A DNA stretch of 64,000 bases from Eutrophocola sp964601805 (GCA_964601805.1 CAZROW010000005.1:4242-68241), one strand, 5' to 3'; shown: positions 42,975 to 52,584, counted from the stretch's first letter. Numbers and translations are program-made. The notes: generated by a model from the letters alone, not told the origin.

Positions 42975-45287
42975 TTAACGTCCGGCCACATCGGTGGCAG
43001 GTGTCTCGACTATCTTCAGGCGAAACGGTTCGCTTTCCACGATACCCAGCACTATATCGGAAAACCGGTACTGGTTTTCAGCCGCGGTGCTGGCGATCTT
43101 GCGCACGGCGGCCATGTCCGGTGAGTGCAGGTGGCGGCCGAGGGCATAGCTGAGCAGTTTTTCAATAATATTGGATGCCACGGCATCACCTCGGTCAAGC
43201 AGTGCCTGGCGCAATGCCATCGGGCCGTCGATGGGCGTGCCATCGATCAACTGCGTGTTGGTATCCAGGTCATAGCCGTTTTCCTGTGTACGCCAGCGCC
43301 CGATCAGGTCGAAATTCTCCAGCGCCAGTCCAATGGGGTCCATGATCTGGTGGCAGGCGGCGCAGGAGGGATTGGCGCGATGCAGTTCCAGGCGGTCACG
43401 CAGTGTATTGATAACGGCATCACTGGGGGCACTTTCCGGTGTCAGGTCAGTTTCCACACCTGGTGGTGGCGTGGGCACTGGCGCACCCATGATATCTTCC
43501 ACGATCCAGGCACCGCGCACCACGGGTGAAGTACGATTGGCTACCGAGGTGGCCGTAAGAATACTGCCGTGACCCAGCAGGCCGCGGCGTGGGCTCTCGG
43601 GGGGCAGGGGAACACGGCGCATGTAGTTGCCGCGCACATTATCGATACCGTAATGGTTGGCCAGGCGCTCATTGAGCCAGGTGTAATCACTGTCGAGCAG
43701 ACTTAATACGCTCTGATCCTGGCGAACCAGATCCATGATCAGCAATTCGGTTTCCTGGCGAAAGGCATCGAGCAGTTGCGGGTTGAAGGCCCGGTCATCC
43801 GGCTGGGCGTCATCAAGCTCACGCAGCATCAGCCACTGTCCTGCAAAATTGCGCACCAGGGCTTCGGCCCTGGCATCACTGAGCATGCGGCGTACCTGTG
43901 CCTCAAGCACGTCGCGTTCGTGCAGTCTGCCGGCGGCAGCCACGTTAAGTAGCTCCTCATCCGGAATGCTGCTCCACAGGAAGAACGACAGGCGAGAAGC
44001 CAGTTCGATGTCGTTGATGGTATAGATTGATCCCGGGGCCAGTCCCTCGGGTTCATCCTCTACCTGGTAAAGAAAACGCGGATCCATCAGCAGTCGCGCA
44101 ATGGCGTACTGGATGCCCACTTCAAAGCCGTCCAGTGCCTGGCCCCGGTGGAAAAAGGCGAGCAACTCTTCCACCTCATCAGATGCCGCTGCCACCGGTT
44201 TGCGCCAGGCACGTGTGGCTAGTTGTGTCAGGATTTCCCGTGCACAAGACGTGGCCTCATCGGCAGACTGCGGGTAGCAGGAGAAAATAGCACGCCGGCT
44301 GGGCGTATCACCGGCCCCACTGATTTCAAACGGGCCGTTGATCTTGATGCTTGAAATTGAGCCGACCTGGTTGTAACTGTCAAAATACTCATTGACCCCG
44401 GTACAGCGTTCCACATCCTGGATGGCCGCGGCTATAGTGTGCGGACCGGCGCTGATGGGTAACTGGAAACTGCCCGTGTCTTCAAGCTCCAGCAGTTCGC
44501 CATCGATACTGACCACGACCTTGAAACCGTCCGGACAAAAGGCATTGCCGCCAAAGAAACCGCCACGGCCACTGCCGATTGTAAACTGGTATCGGGCATC
44601 AAGCGGGAAGTTGTAATTCACCGAGAGACCTCCACGGGTTCCCAGCGGCAGGCCTTCCGTGCTGCCGGTGCTGGCATCAAAGGCCTTTTCGGACGGAATC
44701 AATGTCAGGTCACCGACTGCTTCACGGCTGATGCGCATGGCCGCGCTGGCGTAGGCATCAATCAATGTCGGTGAGACGCTCAGCAGGTCGATGTTGTTGT
44801 CAAAGCCTTCGCCATCTGATTCGGCGGGAATGCTTTCCACGATATGTGAGGCGTCAAACTTCAGCAGGTCACGAATGGCGTTGCTGTACTCTTCACGATT
44901 CAGACGGGCCAGGCCTTCACTGCCGGGATTCGGGGTGCGGGCATATTCGGCATCCAGTGCGGCGCCCAGGTTGTGGGTGAGTCTGTCCAGTGCTGCCCGT
45001 GGTGGTCGCGGCTCGCCGGCTGGGGGCATCATGCCTGTGCTGACCTTGCGAATCGCCATTTCCCAGGTGTCAGCATCCTCTATCAGGGAATCCCTGGGCA
45101 TCAGGTCGAAAGCCGTACTGCCTGCAAAATCATCCAGGTTGTGGCACTCGGTACAGTATTCATCGATCAGGTCCCAGTCGACTTCCGGCTGCCCGACACA
45201 GGCGCCGGAAACCAGTGCGGCAAGTGGTAACAGGCGCCAGGCCGGTTTTGTGGCTTTTCTTCTCACAGGGTCACGCATGTAATTCAT
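42975..45287 (-). CDS. DUF1592-type multidomain protein with two CxxCH haem motifs
   Basis: A 770-aa exported protein of the DUF1587/1592/1588/1585 series. An N-terminal c-type haem motif CTECH (residues 45-49) lies in a PSCyt-like domain, and a second CxxCH sits in NPSCAACHQIMDPIGLALENFD near the C-terminus. LNREEYSNAIRDLL (DUF1587), ASRLSFFLWSSIPDEELL (DUF1592), RRGLLGHGSILTATSVANRTSPVVRG (DUF1588) and a C-terminal LLSYALGRHL (DUF1585) appear in order. The family is thought to act in electron transfer, without a known reaction. It is the first gene of the operon and is divergent, by only 6 bases, from a decayed TonB receptor. Confidence 0.88.
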   Translation of the reverse strand: MNYMRDPVRRKATKPAWRLLPLAALVSGACVGQPEVDWDLIDEYCTECHNLDDFAGSTAFDLMPRDSLIEDADTWEMAIRKVSTGMMPPAGEPRPPRAALDRLTHNLGAALDAEYARTPNPGSEGLARLNREEYSNAIRDLLKFDASHIVESIPAESDGEGFDNNIDLLSVSPTLIDAYASAAMRISREAVGDLTLIPSEKAFDASTGSTEGLPLGTRGGLSVNYNFPLDARYQFTIGSGRGGFFGGNAFCPDGFKVVVSIDGELLELEDTGSFQLPISAGPHTIAAAIQDVERCTGVNEYFDSYNQVGSISSIKINGPFEISGAGDTPSRRAIFSCYPQSADEATSCAREILTQLATRAWRKPVAAASDEVEELLAFFHRGQALDGFEVGIQYAIARLLMDPRFLYQVEDEPEGLAPGSIYTINDIELASRLSFFLWSSIPDEELLNVAAAGRLHERDVLEAQVRRMLSDARAEALVRNFAGQWLMLRELDDAQPDDRAFNPQLLDAFRQETELLIMDLVRQDQSVLSLLDSDYTWLNERLANHYGIDNVRGNYMRRVPLPPESPRRGLLGHGSILTATSVANRTSPVVRGAWIVEDIMGAPVPTPPPGVETDLTPESAPSDAVINTLRDRLELHRANPSCAACHQIMDPIGLALENFDLIGRWRTQENGYDLDTNTQLIDGTPIDGPMALRQALLDRGDAVASNIIEKLLSYALGRHLHSPDMAAVRKIASTAAENQYRFSDIVLGIVESEPFRLKIVETPATDVAGR

Positions 45288-45293
45288 CGAGGT

Positions 45294-47644
45294 GTGTCCA
45301 GGGCTTTATATTGCGGTATACAGTCATACTTTTATTATAGTTATTTCAGGTTTGCTATCCATGGCAAACCACCACCTTTCATTAACAAGGATGAAATCGA
45401 AATTCTGGCGCCCACCACCCTTGGCGATGCCCTGGATGCTCTGCCGCAGTTCCTGGGTAGTTCAGTCATTGCCGATACGGAACAAATGTTCAGTGGCGGC
45501 TATCTCGGTACTTCAGGTCAAAGTACCCTGAATATGCGCGGTATCGGCGGCAACAGAACACTGGTGCTGCTGGACGGACGTCGCTTCGTACCTTCCAACC
45601 GATATGGCACCGTGGATATCAGCCTGTTTCCGCAGCAGTTGATTCAGCGCACTGAAGTGGTCACCGGTGGTGCCTCTGCCGCGTACGGCTCTGATGCCGT
45701 TACCGGTGTCACCAACTTCATCCTCAACAATGAGTTCGAGGGTTTCGATGCCAACGTCCAGTACGGCGTCAGCGAAATCTGTGATGCCCAGAACTACAGG
45801 TTGTCCATGGCTGGCGGTGTCGCCGTTGGTAACGACGGTAATTTTGTCTTTGGTGTGGAAGGTTTCAAAAGTGATGAAATCACCAACATCCAGGACCGCG
45901 ACTGGTACAAGAGCTGGGGGGATATCGATTATGGCCCCGCAGTGCAACCGCGCCGTGTCCGTTATGAAAATACCATTCGACGCACAGAAACCTTTGGCGG
46001 AATTATCCGCAAGGGACCATTGGCCGGTACCCATTTCCTGAGCGACGGCACTGCAGCACCGTTCCAGGATGGCTATATTCTGGACCGTTCGGCAGTTTCC
46101 GGTTTGGCCAGAGGTGTCATCCAGGGTAACCAGGTAGGTGGCAGTGGCGACCAGGTCGATCGCTGGGATATGCGCCGTGCAGCCAATGACCGCTTCAGTA
46201 TTTATACCAACTACAAACACCGGTTCAGTGATAACCTGACCGGCTCTGTACAGGCCCTGGTGGGCCGAACCACCACGGATAACCAGAAAATCGGTTACGT
46301 CATGAGCGGTACCTGGCCTATCACTATCTATAGTGGTAACCCGTACCTGCCGGAGTCGGTTCAGGCCCGAATGGATGACCTCGGCCTGGAATCCTTCCAG
46401 ATGGACAAACGTGTGCCGAACACGCTGGATCCGTTGAAAAATAGCCGTGCACCCCTGGTTACCGAGGTGGCATCATTGTCTGCCTCCCTGGAGGGTGAGT
46501 TCTCCAATGGCTGGAATTGGAGCTTTTACATCCAGCATGCACAGAACAATCGCGACGTGGATCTGTATGGCTTCCGTGTAGACCGTATGTTCAAGGCTAT
46601 CGATGCTGTCATTGACCCAAATAGTGGTGCCATAACCTGTGCTTCTACCCTGATCCAGCCGAATGATGGTTGTGTGCCAATCAATATGTTTGGTATCGGT
46701 AACTCGACACAGGAAGCCCGTGACTGGGTTCATGACTCCATGTACACCGATGCCACCTATCAGCAAAGTGCCAGCGAGTTTGTCGTCAACGGTTAAGTCT
46801 TTGAAGGTTTCGGGGCCGGTCCTATCTGCATGGCCGGTGGTGTTAACTGGCGAGACGACTCGAAGGATGCCATTTCCAGCCTGGGTACGAACAATATCAT
46901 CGATTACTGCTTCGAGGNNNNNNNNNNNNNNNNNNNNNNNNNNNNNNNNNNNNNNNNNNNNNNNNNNNNNNNNNNNNNNNNNNNNNNNNNNNNNNNNNNN
47001 NNNNNNNNNNNNNNNNNAAGGATGCCATTTCCAGCCTGGGTACGAACAATATCATCGATTACTGCTTCGAGGATGGTATTTTCTGTGATCTGCTCTCGTA
47101 TGAGCCCAGCGGCAGGATCAGTGCCATCAACAACACCACCATCAACGTGGGCCAGGCCCGCACCGAGGGTGTGGATGTTGAGGCAAGCTATCGCGGAACT
47201 GCCAGTTGGTTCGGCAGGGATGACAACTTCTCTGTGCGGGCCATTGCCAGCCACCTGATCTCGTCCACGATCACGCCGTTTAACTCCCCGACCAGGGAAC
47301 AGGTGGGTGCACGTGACCTGCAGGATCTCCATCTCACCATGACGGCCAACTACATGGCAGGGCCGATGTCAGTCTCCTGGTCAACACGCTGGGTGAGTGA
47401 CGCGGTACGCAGTGTGTCCTGGGTTGAGGGAATCGATGTTGCGGAAAATGATATTCCTTCGCACTCGCTGTCAAACCTGCGCTTGACCTACAACATGGAA
47501 GGCCTGGGCATAGGTTCGGAGTCATCCATTTACCTTGCTGTATCCAATGTCTTTGACAAGAACCAGGGCGATCTGAAGATGCTGCCTGGTCTGTATACTG
47601 TCATTGGGCGTAATTACAGCATTGGCTTTAATTTCAGTATGTAA
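45294..47644 (+). pseudogene. Decayed TonB-dependent receptor (5' truncated, nonsense codon, barrel gap)
   Basis: Homology to TonB receptors begins abruptly at about 45369 (INKDEIEILAPTTLGDALDALPQF), with no export signal or TonB box. The plug is otherwise intact (LNMRGIGGNRTLVLLDGRR, VVTGGASAAYGSDAVTGVTN). The frame meets TAA at 46794 between FVVNG and VFEGFGAG. The intact receptor at 55678 has Asp at this point, so GAA to TAA is a simple explanation. After WRDDS about 190 residues of barrel are absent, exactly where the 55-base assembly repeat begins. The tail from 47018 to 47644 is in frame and ends with the usual aromatic-rich strand. The truncation and stop look real; the barrel loss may be an assembly fault. 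Confidence 0.75.
46863..47072. other. Scaffold gap flanked by identical 55-base copies
   Basis: 100 N bases (46918-47017) lie between two identical 55-base sequences (46863-46917 and 47018-47072). An overlap of exactly 55 at a join is the signature of a k=55 assembly graph, so the repeat is probably not biological. Confidence 0.85.
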
Positions 47645-47660
47645 GCCTGCAGTAATTTAA

Positions 47661-47698
47661 AACGGGGACAACCTTTGCGGGTTGTCCCCGTTTTTTTT
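47661..47698. terminator. Strong rho-independent terminator
   Basis: AACGGGGACAAC and GTTGTCCCCGTT form a 12-bp stem with a short loop, followed by eight T bases. It sits between the decayed receptor and the convergent esterase, and A-rich sequence on the other side makes it partly bidirectional. Confidence 0.9.
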
Positions 47699-47716
47699 GT
47701 CTTCTGGTTTGATTGG

Positions 47717-48541
47717 TCAGTCCTTGCTGTACCGGGACAGGAACTCCAGTGCACGGGGTACCGTTGGGGCAATCATGGAACCGTGGCTCTCGCCTTCAGG
47801 TTCGAAATAGCCGGTTTCCATGCCCATGGCTTTCATGGTCTCCACCTGCTGACGGCTGGCTTCCACCCACGCCGGATTTTCGTCACCGCCGATGGACACA
47901 TGTACCGGAACACCCTGCAGCCGGGGCAGGTGATAGTCCAGGTCAGGCAGTACACCCGACATGGGTGCAATAGCCGCCCACAGGTCAGCGTGTTTCTGGC
48001 CGAGCCACCAGGTCCCGTACCCGCCCATGGAGTGACCCATCAGGTAAATCCTGTCGGGGTCAATCCGGTAGTCCCGCCTGACCATGTCGATGACATTGAG
48101 CACATCCTGTTCACTCAGTGCGCGGTATTGTGTTTCTTCTTCTGGTGTTCTGCCTGGTGTGGGTGTGTCATCTCCACCACTGCGTGGCGCATCCCCGGGA
48201 ACATTCAGGGGAGCACCGTACCAGCCATCAATGGCCAGTCCCATGGGAGCGACAAAGACCAGGCCGTGTTGTTCAAGAAGGGCGGGAAGGTCTGCCCTCG
48301 CGTTAAAGAAGTAATTCTGGTCACCGCCATAACCATGAAGGGCAACGACCAGCGGATTGTCTGCGGCAGGATCGTAGCTTTCCGGTATATAGAGCCGGTA
48401 GGGCATGTCCTGGTCGGCCGCATCGAAGTAATAGCTTCTCTGGTGCTCGCCATTGACTGCCTGTGCTGAAACGTTGCCTGACCATAAAAAGAAAAGCACT
48501 AATCCCGACCAATGCAGTGCCTTGCAGATTGTCCTTTTCAT
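47717..48541 (-). CDS. Secreted alpha/beta hydrolase (LpqC/PHB-depolymerase-like esterase)
   Basis: A 274-aa protein with a Sec signal peptide ending NVSAQA. Nucleophile elbow GHSMGGYGTWWLG, oxyanion region NPLVVALHGYGGDQNYF, and candidate His in PEGESHGSMI. A Gly-Asp-rich insert lies at residues 115-135. The family includes feruloyl esterases and polyhydroxyalkanoate depolymerases; substrate not assignable. It is a single gene that converges on the terminator shared with the decayed receptor. Confidence 0.82.
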   Translation of the reverse strand: MKRTICKALHWSGLVLFFLWSGNVSAQAVNGEHQRSYYFDAADQDMPYRLYIPESYDPAADNPLVVALHGYGGDQNYFFNARADLPALLEQHGLVFVAPMGLAIDGWYGAPLNVPGDAPRSGGDDTPTPGRTPEEETQYRALSEQDVLNVIDMVRRDYRIDPDRIYLMGHSMGGYGTWWLGQKHADLWAAIAPMSGVLPDLDYHLPRLQGVPVHVSIGGDENPAWVEASRQQVETMKAMGMETGYFEPEGESHGSMIAPTVPRALEFLSRYSKD

Positions 48542-48689
48542 GATTCCCCTCCTGTGATCCCGGTGCTTTTATCGTATATTGACCGGGACCAGGAATAAGT
48601 TTTCCGGCGCTGTTTTAAAAGTCCTGAAAAAGGACTAAAGTACCAGCGGGATTGGGACAATATAATATACCTTCGGGGAGGTCGTTTCA

Positions 48690-48722
48690 GGATAAAAGGA
48701 TGAAAGGATAAAAGGATAAAAG
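48690..48722 (+). repeat. GGATAAAA-type short tandem repeat
   Basis: Four imperfect 8-base units (GGATAAAA, GGATGAAA, GGATAAAA, GGATAAAA) run straight into the REP element at 48725. The same arrangement occurs at 63781. Confidence 0.8.
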
Positions 48723-48724
48723 AG

Positions 48725-48760
48725 GTAGGTCGGATAAGGCACGTAGTGCCGCCATCCGAC
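48725..48760 (+). repeat. REP element (GTAG-headed)
   Basis: It begins GTAGGTCGGATAAGGCAC. The outer stem pairs GTCGGAT with ATCCGAC and the inner stem GGCAC with GTGCC around GTA. It differs by one base from the REP at 63823. Confidence 0.85.
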
Positions 48761-48780
48761 GGCTTCGAGAGACTTTTCGA

Positions 48781-48826
48781 TACAGGGATACAGGGACAGG
48801 GATACAGGGATACAGGGATACAGGGA
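48781..48826 (+). repeat. TACAGGGA short tandem repeat
   Basis: About six units of 8 bases with one shortened copy (CAGGGA). It lies 26 bases before the SnoaL-like ATG, so changes in unit number could shift promoter spacing. Confidence 0.8.
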
Positions 48827-48851
48827 AAAAGAATAATTAATCAGGGGATAT

Positions 48852-49367
48852 ATGATGAATGATAAACATTTTTTGCGACGCTTTGGTTTGGTGTTGAGTT
48901 TGCTGCTGGTGCCGGTGTTTGCACTGGCGGCGGATAACCCGGCTGTTCAGCGGTTGATCGACAAGAACGAGATTGAAAACCTGTTGATGCAGTACACCTA
49001 TGCCTTTGACCAGCTCGATGCGGATGGTTACGTGGCAACCTTTACCGAGGATGCGGAATTTGATCTTGGCGGTGGACAGGTGCTCAAGGGCAGGGAACAG
49101 ATCAGGACCTTGATTACCTCGCGCCAGGCTGAGCCGCAGCCCGATGGTGTGCTGATGCATCATATCGTGACCAATTCCTCCTATGATTTTGCCAGTGCCA
49201 GTGAGGTTCATCATTACGGCTACTGGATCACCATGGTGGGTGACATGCAGAACGGTTTTACCGTACCGGCCATGGGGCACTATGAGGATGTCGTGGTGAA
49301 GAGTAACGGGCAGTGGCTGTTCAAGTCGCGCAAGCTGGTGTTGCCTGGCGGCATGGCGGGTCAGTGA
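48852..49367 (+). CDS. Exported single-domain SnoaL-like protein
   Basis: A 171-aa protein with a Sec signal peptide ending FALAAD and one SnoaL-like/NTF2-fold domain (LIDKNEIENLLMQYTYAFDQLDADGYVATF, then H in LMHHIVTN). Such domains occur in dehydratases and isomerases as well as binding proteins; the reaction is unknown. GGGGA lies before the ATG. It is 22 bases before a DUF6152 gene, repeating the SnoaL/DUF6152/GHWEG combination of the 2592-5872 operon in a different order. Confidence 0.82.
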   Translation: MMNDKHFLRRFGLVLSLLLVPVFALAADNPAVQRLIDKNEIENLLMQYTYAFDQLDADGYVATFTEDAEFDLGGGQVLKGREQIRTLITSRQAEPQPDGVLMHHIVTNSSYDFASASEVHHYGYWITMVGDMQNGFTVPAMGHYEDVVVKSNGQWLFKSRKLVLPGGMAGQ

Positions 49368-49389
49368 TAGCTTTCAGGGAGTAAAACCG

Positions 49390-49776
49390 ATGCTGCGAAT
49401 CATGCTTGTTGTACTTGCGCTGACCAGTGGGCCGGCCAGTGGCCATCACGCGGTTGCCATGGTCTATCAACCGGAAAGCACGGTCTCGGTCACCGGCAAG
49501 GTCACGCAATTCCGTTTCAATAATCCGCACAGCGTCATTTTCATGACCCGCACCAATACCGATGGTGTGGAAGAGGCGTGGGTTGTCGAGTGGGCGGGCT
49601 CCAGTGCGCTCAGGCGCCAGGGTGTCAAACCTGACACGCTCAAGCCCGGTGATGAAGTGACCCTGACGGGGTTTCCCGCCCGTGACGGCAGTACCGCAAT
49701 GGCCCTGCGGATACTTGAATTCAGCGATGGCCGGCCGCCCATCAATCCACCTGACCGCAGCGGTGCCAATGAATAA
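49390..49776 (+). CDS. DUF6152 family exported protein
   Basis: A 128-aa protein with a short Sec signal ending PASGHHAVA. Family plan: G.V.QFRFNNPHSVIFM, WVVEWAGSSALRRQGV, LKPGDEVTLTGFPARDGS and a terminal DGRPP. Its stop lies 13 bases before the chosen start of paralogue 4, and an alternative start of that gene would overlap it, so the pair is co-translated. Confidence 0.85.
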   Translation: MLRIMLVVLALTSGPASGHHAVAMVYQPESTVSVTGKVTQFRFNNPHSVIFMTRTNTDGVEEAWVVEWAGSSALRRQGVKPDTLKPGDEVTLTGFPARDGSTAMALRILEFSDGRPPINPPDRSGANE

Positions 49777-49789
49777 GGGGACAGTGTTC

Positions 49790-50530
49790 ATGCCAGGCAA
49801 CATCATCAGCGGGGTGCTGACCTTCGCTTTGTTAATGTCCAGTGCCGGGCTTGCTGCCCAGGATGATGGCTTGCATGGTTTGTCAGGATTCTGGCAGCCC
49901 AAGTTCGGCAAGGAGCCTTTTGGCCAGGTGCTGGTGGACCAGGTGCCGGAGGATGCCCTGTTCATCAACGATGCCGGTGACAATGAGCTGGCCCCCGGCC
50001 AGTTTGCCGGTCTCAGGCTGACCGACCGGGCATTGAATGAGGCTGAAAACTACGATCCCAACGCCATGCAGAATCCCGATACCGCCTGCATTCCCCCGTC
50101 AGTGGCCTTTTACATGCAGGCACCGTTTCCCATGGCCATTGATGAAGGCCGGGACCTGATCGTGTTTCGCATGGAGTATTACGACCTGGTGCGGGTGATT
50201 TACCTGGATGGTCGTGATCATCCACCGGCAGATCATCCCCATACCAAGTCAGGTCATTCAGTCGGTCACTGGGACGGCGACACTCTGGTGGTGGACACCA
50301 CCCATATTGCCGCCGGTACCTTCATGAACAACGGCTTTGATCACAGTGAAAACATGCATATCACAGAGCGCTTTCGCCTCAGTCCGGATGGCAACACGCT
50401 GTGGTCAACACAGGTTTACGAGGATGAGGAAACGTTCGAGGGCCTGGCTGCACGCTATATCGCGTTTGTGCGTGAACCCGGCGGGTTTATCTATCCCTTT
50501 GAATGCTTTGCGGGATACCTCGTCCCCTGA
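49790..50530 (+). CDS. Exported GHWEGDTLVV-motif protein, paralogue 4
   Basis: A 246-aa protein with a Sec signal ending AGLAAQD. It carries TACIPPSVAFYMQAPFP, HSVGHWDGDTLVVDTTHI, NGFDHSENMHITERFRL, YEDEETFEGLAARY and YPFECFAGY. It closely follows the plan of paralogue 5 (50549) on the opposite strand: both have YYD..RVI....HP, N.G.DHSEN and EGLAAR/AGRAAR. The ATG at 49790 has AAGGGGA upstream; 49769 is the other candidate. Function unknown. Confidence 0.73.
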   Translation: MPGNIISGVLTFALLMSSAGLAAQDDGLHGLSGFWQPKFGKEPFGQVLVDQVPEDALFINDAGDNELAPGQFAGLRLTDRALNEAENYDPNAMQNPDTACIPPSVAFYMQAPFPMAIDEGRDLIVFRMEYYDLVRVIYLDGRDHPPADHPHTKSGHSVGHWDGDTLVVDTTHIAAGTFMNNGFDHSENMHITERFRLSPDGNTLWSTQVYEDEETFEGLAARYIAFVREPGGFIYPFECFAGYLVP

Positions 50531-50548
50531 AGCGAGGGTTGTCCCCGG

Positions 50549-51379
50549 TTATTCAACAAGTTCCCGCTGGTTGATATCTATCCCGTAGCTCGGATCGCAG
50601 TCGTAGGGCAGGACGCGGTCGTCATCTTTCAATAGCGGCAGTAAGCGGGCAGCCCGTCCTGCAAAGACATCGGGATCTTCAAATTCCTGGGTCACCATCA
50701 ATACTCTGCCGTCGCTGCTTAACCTGAAGCGTTCATGCACGCGAATATTCTCGCTATGATCCACGCCGTTGTTGAACAGGGTCGAGGGGCGCAGTTTTGC
50801 TGTTTCCACAACCAAAGTATCTCCATCCCAGTAACCATAGGAATGACCCATGTTGGACAGGGGCCAGTCGTCGGGATGGCTGTTTTCGTTCATGAAGATA
50901 ACGCGGAACTGGTCGTAGTATTCCATCTTGATGACAATGAGGTCCTTGCCCTGGAAGAACTCCATACCGAAAGGCCCCTGCATGGAGTAGATAAGTCCGG
51001 GGGGCTTGCAGGTATTGGCGACGGTGCGTATCTGCTCCGGGTCATAATCGCGGGCGGCTGCGATGGCATCGGGCAGCATGGTGAGACCGCCGTATTCACC
51101 CGGGTCAAACTCCGGTAATCCCGTATCACCCAGCAGGATGGCATCCGGATCCAGGCCTTCCAGGAAGGCCTGCTCTTCGGCATTGGCATCTCGCAACGGC
51201 GGAATCGCATCAAAGGTGATCATGTAGTAGCCGGACAGATCCGGTGGAGCTTGTTCTGCAGGAACCTCGCTGGTAACAGCTGCATCAGTTGCCGACTCCG
51301 GGCCATTGCAGGCAACGATAAACAGCACACTCATGACCATGCCCAGCCGTAGTGAATTCCTTGCATCCATTTTTATCAT
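50549..51379 (-). CDS. GHWEGDTLVV-motif lipoprotein, paralogue 5
   Basis: A 276-aa lipoprotein (lipobox IVAC). The core is modified to YGYWDGDTLVVETAKL, so His is replaced by Tyr and Glu by Asp. NTCKPPGLIYSMQGPFGMEFF and HERFRLSSDGRVL match paralogue 4. It converges on paralogue 4 with 18 bases between stops, which suggests the two pairs arose by inverted duplication. It is preceded by its own DUF6152 gene, 15 bases upstream, with GGAG before the ATG. Confidence 0.72.
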   Translation of the reverse strand: MIKMDARNSLRLGMVMSVLFIVACNGPESATDAAVTSEVPAEQAPPDLSGYYMITFDAIPPLRDANAEEQAFLEGLDPDAILLGDTGLPEFDPGEYGGLTMLPDAIAAARDYDPEQIRTVANTCKPPGLIYSMQGPFGMEFFQGKDLIVIKMEYYDQFRVIFMNENSHPDDWPLSNMGHSYGYWDGDTLVVETAKLRPSTLFNNGVDHSENIRVHERFRLSSDGRVLMVTQEFEDPDVFAGRAARLLPLLKDDDRVLPYDCDPSYGIDINQRELVE

Positions 51380-51394
51380 CGCCGTTGCTCCGGG

Positions 51395-51805
51395 TTAGTT
51401 GCTGATGCCGGGGGGGACACCCACCTCGGTGCCATCTTCCAGCCACACACGGGTAATACGCATCAACCGGGAGCCATCCAGCGCCGGGTAACCTTCCAGG
51501 GTGATGTTCATACCGGGCGTCAGGCTGTCCCTGCTCCAGCCGCGGCGCTTGAGACCTGATGGAGAGGAAGTCTCGCCTGTCCAGCGCTGCTCCTCACCAT
51601 CCTCAGTCGTCACACTGAGCACAACGATGGCATGGGGATTGGCAAAATTGAAACGTTGCACCTCGCCATTGATGGTGATGGTGTCACCCTCCCGGTTATA
51701 GAACATGGCCCCGGAGTGGTGTGCAAAAACCGGCACAGTGAACAGGACAAGGCACGACACAATGCTGGTGAAGCACCTGAATGGACTGCGCAATAATTTA
51801 TCCAT
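51395..51805 (-). CDS. DUF6152 family exported protein
   Basis: A 136-aa protein with a Sec signal ending PVFAHHSGA. G.VQRFNFANPHAIVVL, W.GETSSPSGLKRRGW, LTPGMNITLEGYPALDGS follow the family plan. Start 51805 is set by GGGGGAAA upstream; an in-frame ATG lies 30 bases earlier. First gene of the pair with paralogue 5. Confidence 0.84.
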   Translation of the reverse strand: MDKLLRSPFRCFTSIVSCLVLFTVPVFAHHSGAMFYNREGDTITINGEVQRFNFANPHAIVVLSVTTEDGEEQRWTGETSSPSGLKRRGWSRDSLTPGMNITLEGYPALDGSRLMRITRVWLEDGTEVGVPPGISN

Positions 51806-52181
51806 GAATTTCCCCCGTAATGTGTTTTGCAGCACTCACAAGAATCTGCACTTTAATTTTTGTTGGTCAAATGGTGAAACCGCAGTGCTAATTATTGTCT
51901 TTTACATTCCCTTGATTCTTCCTGGATGAAATCACGGCGGTATTTGGAATCACCAGTTGACCGGGATCAAGATTCTCTTTTATTCCATATTATCCAATGG
52001 TTTTTATCTGATAATATGAATAACAAAAAGTCTTTAAAAAAGACTTTTAATGATCTGGATAGTAACGCGGTTTTTTCAGGACTTCCAATAAATCCTCGTG
52101 CCACTGATTCTACAGATCGCCTGAGATTGGAAGCTGCGTTTGTTGCGCAGAATATTTACTGGTTTTTTGACAGGAGAATGT
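51806..52181. other. Divergent intergenic region between two DUF6152 units
   Basis: 376 bases, AT-rich, with no recognisable gene. An open frame at 51926-52267 runs into the next gene out of frame and has no motif or ribosome site. Promoters for both DUF6152 genes must lie here. Confidence 0.55.
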
Positions 52182-52544
52182 ATGAAAACAAAAATCATTT
52201 TTGGTCTGGTATTTTCCGTGTTGCTGGTATCCCGGGTCTGGGCTCATCATTCCTTTGCCATCTATGATTTCGAAACGCAGATACCCTTTGATGGTGTCGT
52301 GGAAAGCGTGAAATTTCGCAATCCGCATATCGCCCTTTCGCTGAGGATAGTCGATGAAACAGGCGCGGAAAAAATCATTGAGTTCGTGGAAGGTGCCCCT
52401 GCCAACATGCTGGTTCGCAGCGGCCTGAAACCGGACATGATCAAACCCGGCACCCACATTGTGGCAACAGGTTCGCCCCTGATCGAGGACACAAGTAAAT
52501 TTTTCCTGCGCACCATTCGCCTGGACAGCGGTGAAGAATTCTAG
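52182..52544 (+). CDS. DUF6152 family exported protein
   Basis: A 120-aa protein, the shortest copy, with a Sec signal ending RVWAHHSFA. G.VESVKFRNPHIALSLRI, IIEFVEGAPANMLVRSGL, IKPGTHIVATGSPLIED follow the plan, but the G.A.DG segment is lost. Start 52182 has CAGGAGA upstream. It is 40 bases before paralogue 6. Confidence 0.83.
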   Translation: MKTKIIFGLVFSVLLVSRVWAHHSFAIYDFETQIPFDGVVESVKFRNPHIALSLRIVDETGAEKIIEFVEGAPANMLVRSGLKPDMIKPGTHIVATGSPLIEDTSKFFLRTIRLDSGEEF

Positions 52545-52584
52545 GACTTAACATCAACAAAGTAGAGAGATGAGAGAAGAAGTT

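Larger units (their letters stand above)
48542..48851. other. Repeat-filled intergenic region
   Basis: 310 bases with no gene, between divergent transcription units. It contains a GGATAAAA-type tandem repeat, a REP element and a TACAGGGA tandem repeat, described separately. Confidence 0.7.

Noticed and set aside
46663..47332. Open frames running through the N-gap
   Set aside because: They depend on 100 arbitrary N bases and on a frame that does not match the receptor.
48690..48826. Possible CRISPR-like array
   Set aside because: The units are 8 bases with no spacers; they are simple tandem repeats next to a REP.
51926..52267. 113-codon open frame before the DUF6152 gene
   Set aside because: No ribosome site, signal or domain, atypical composition, and its 3' part overlaps the DUF6152 gene in another frame.
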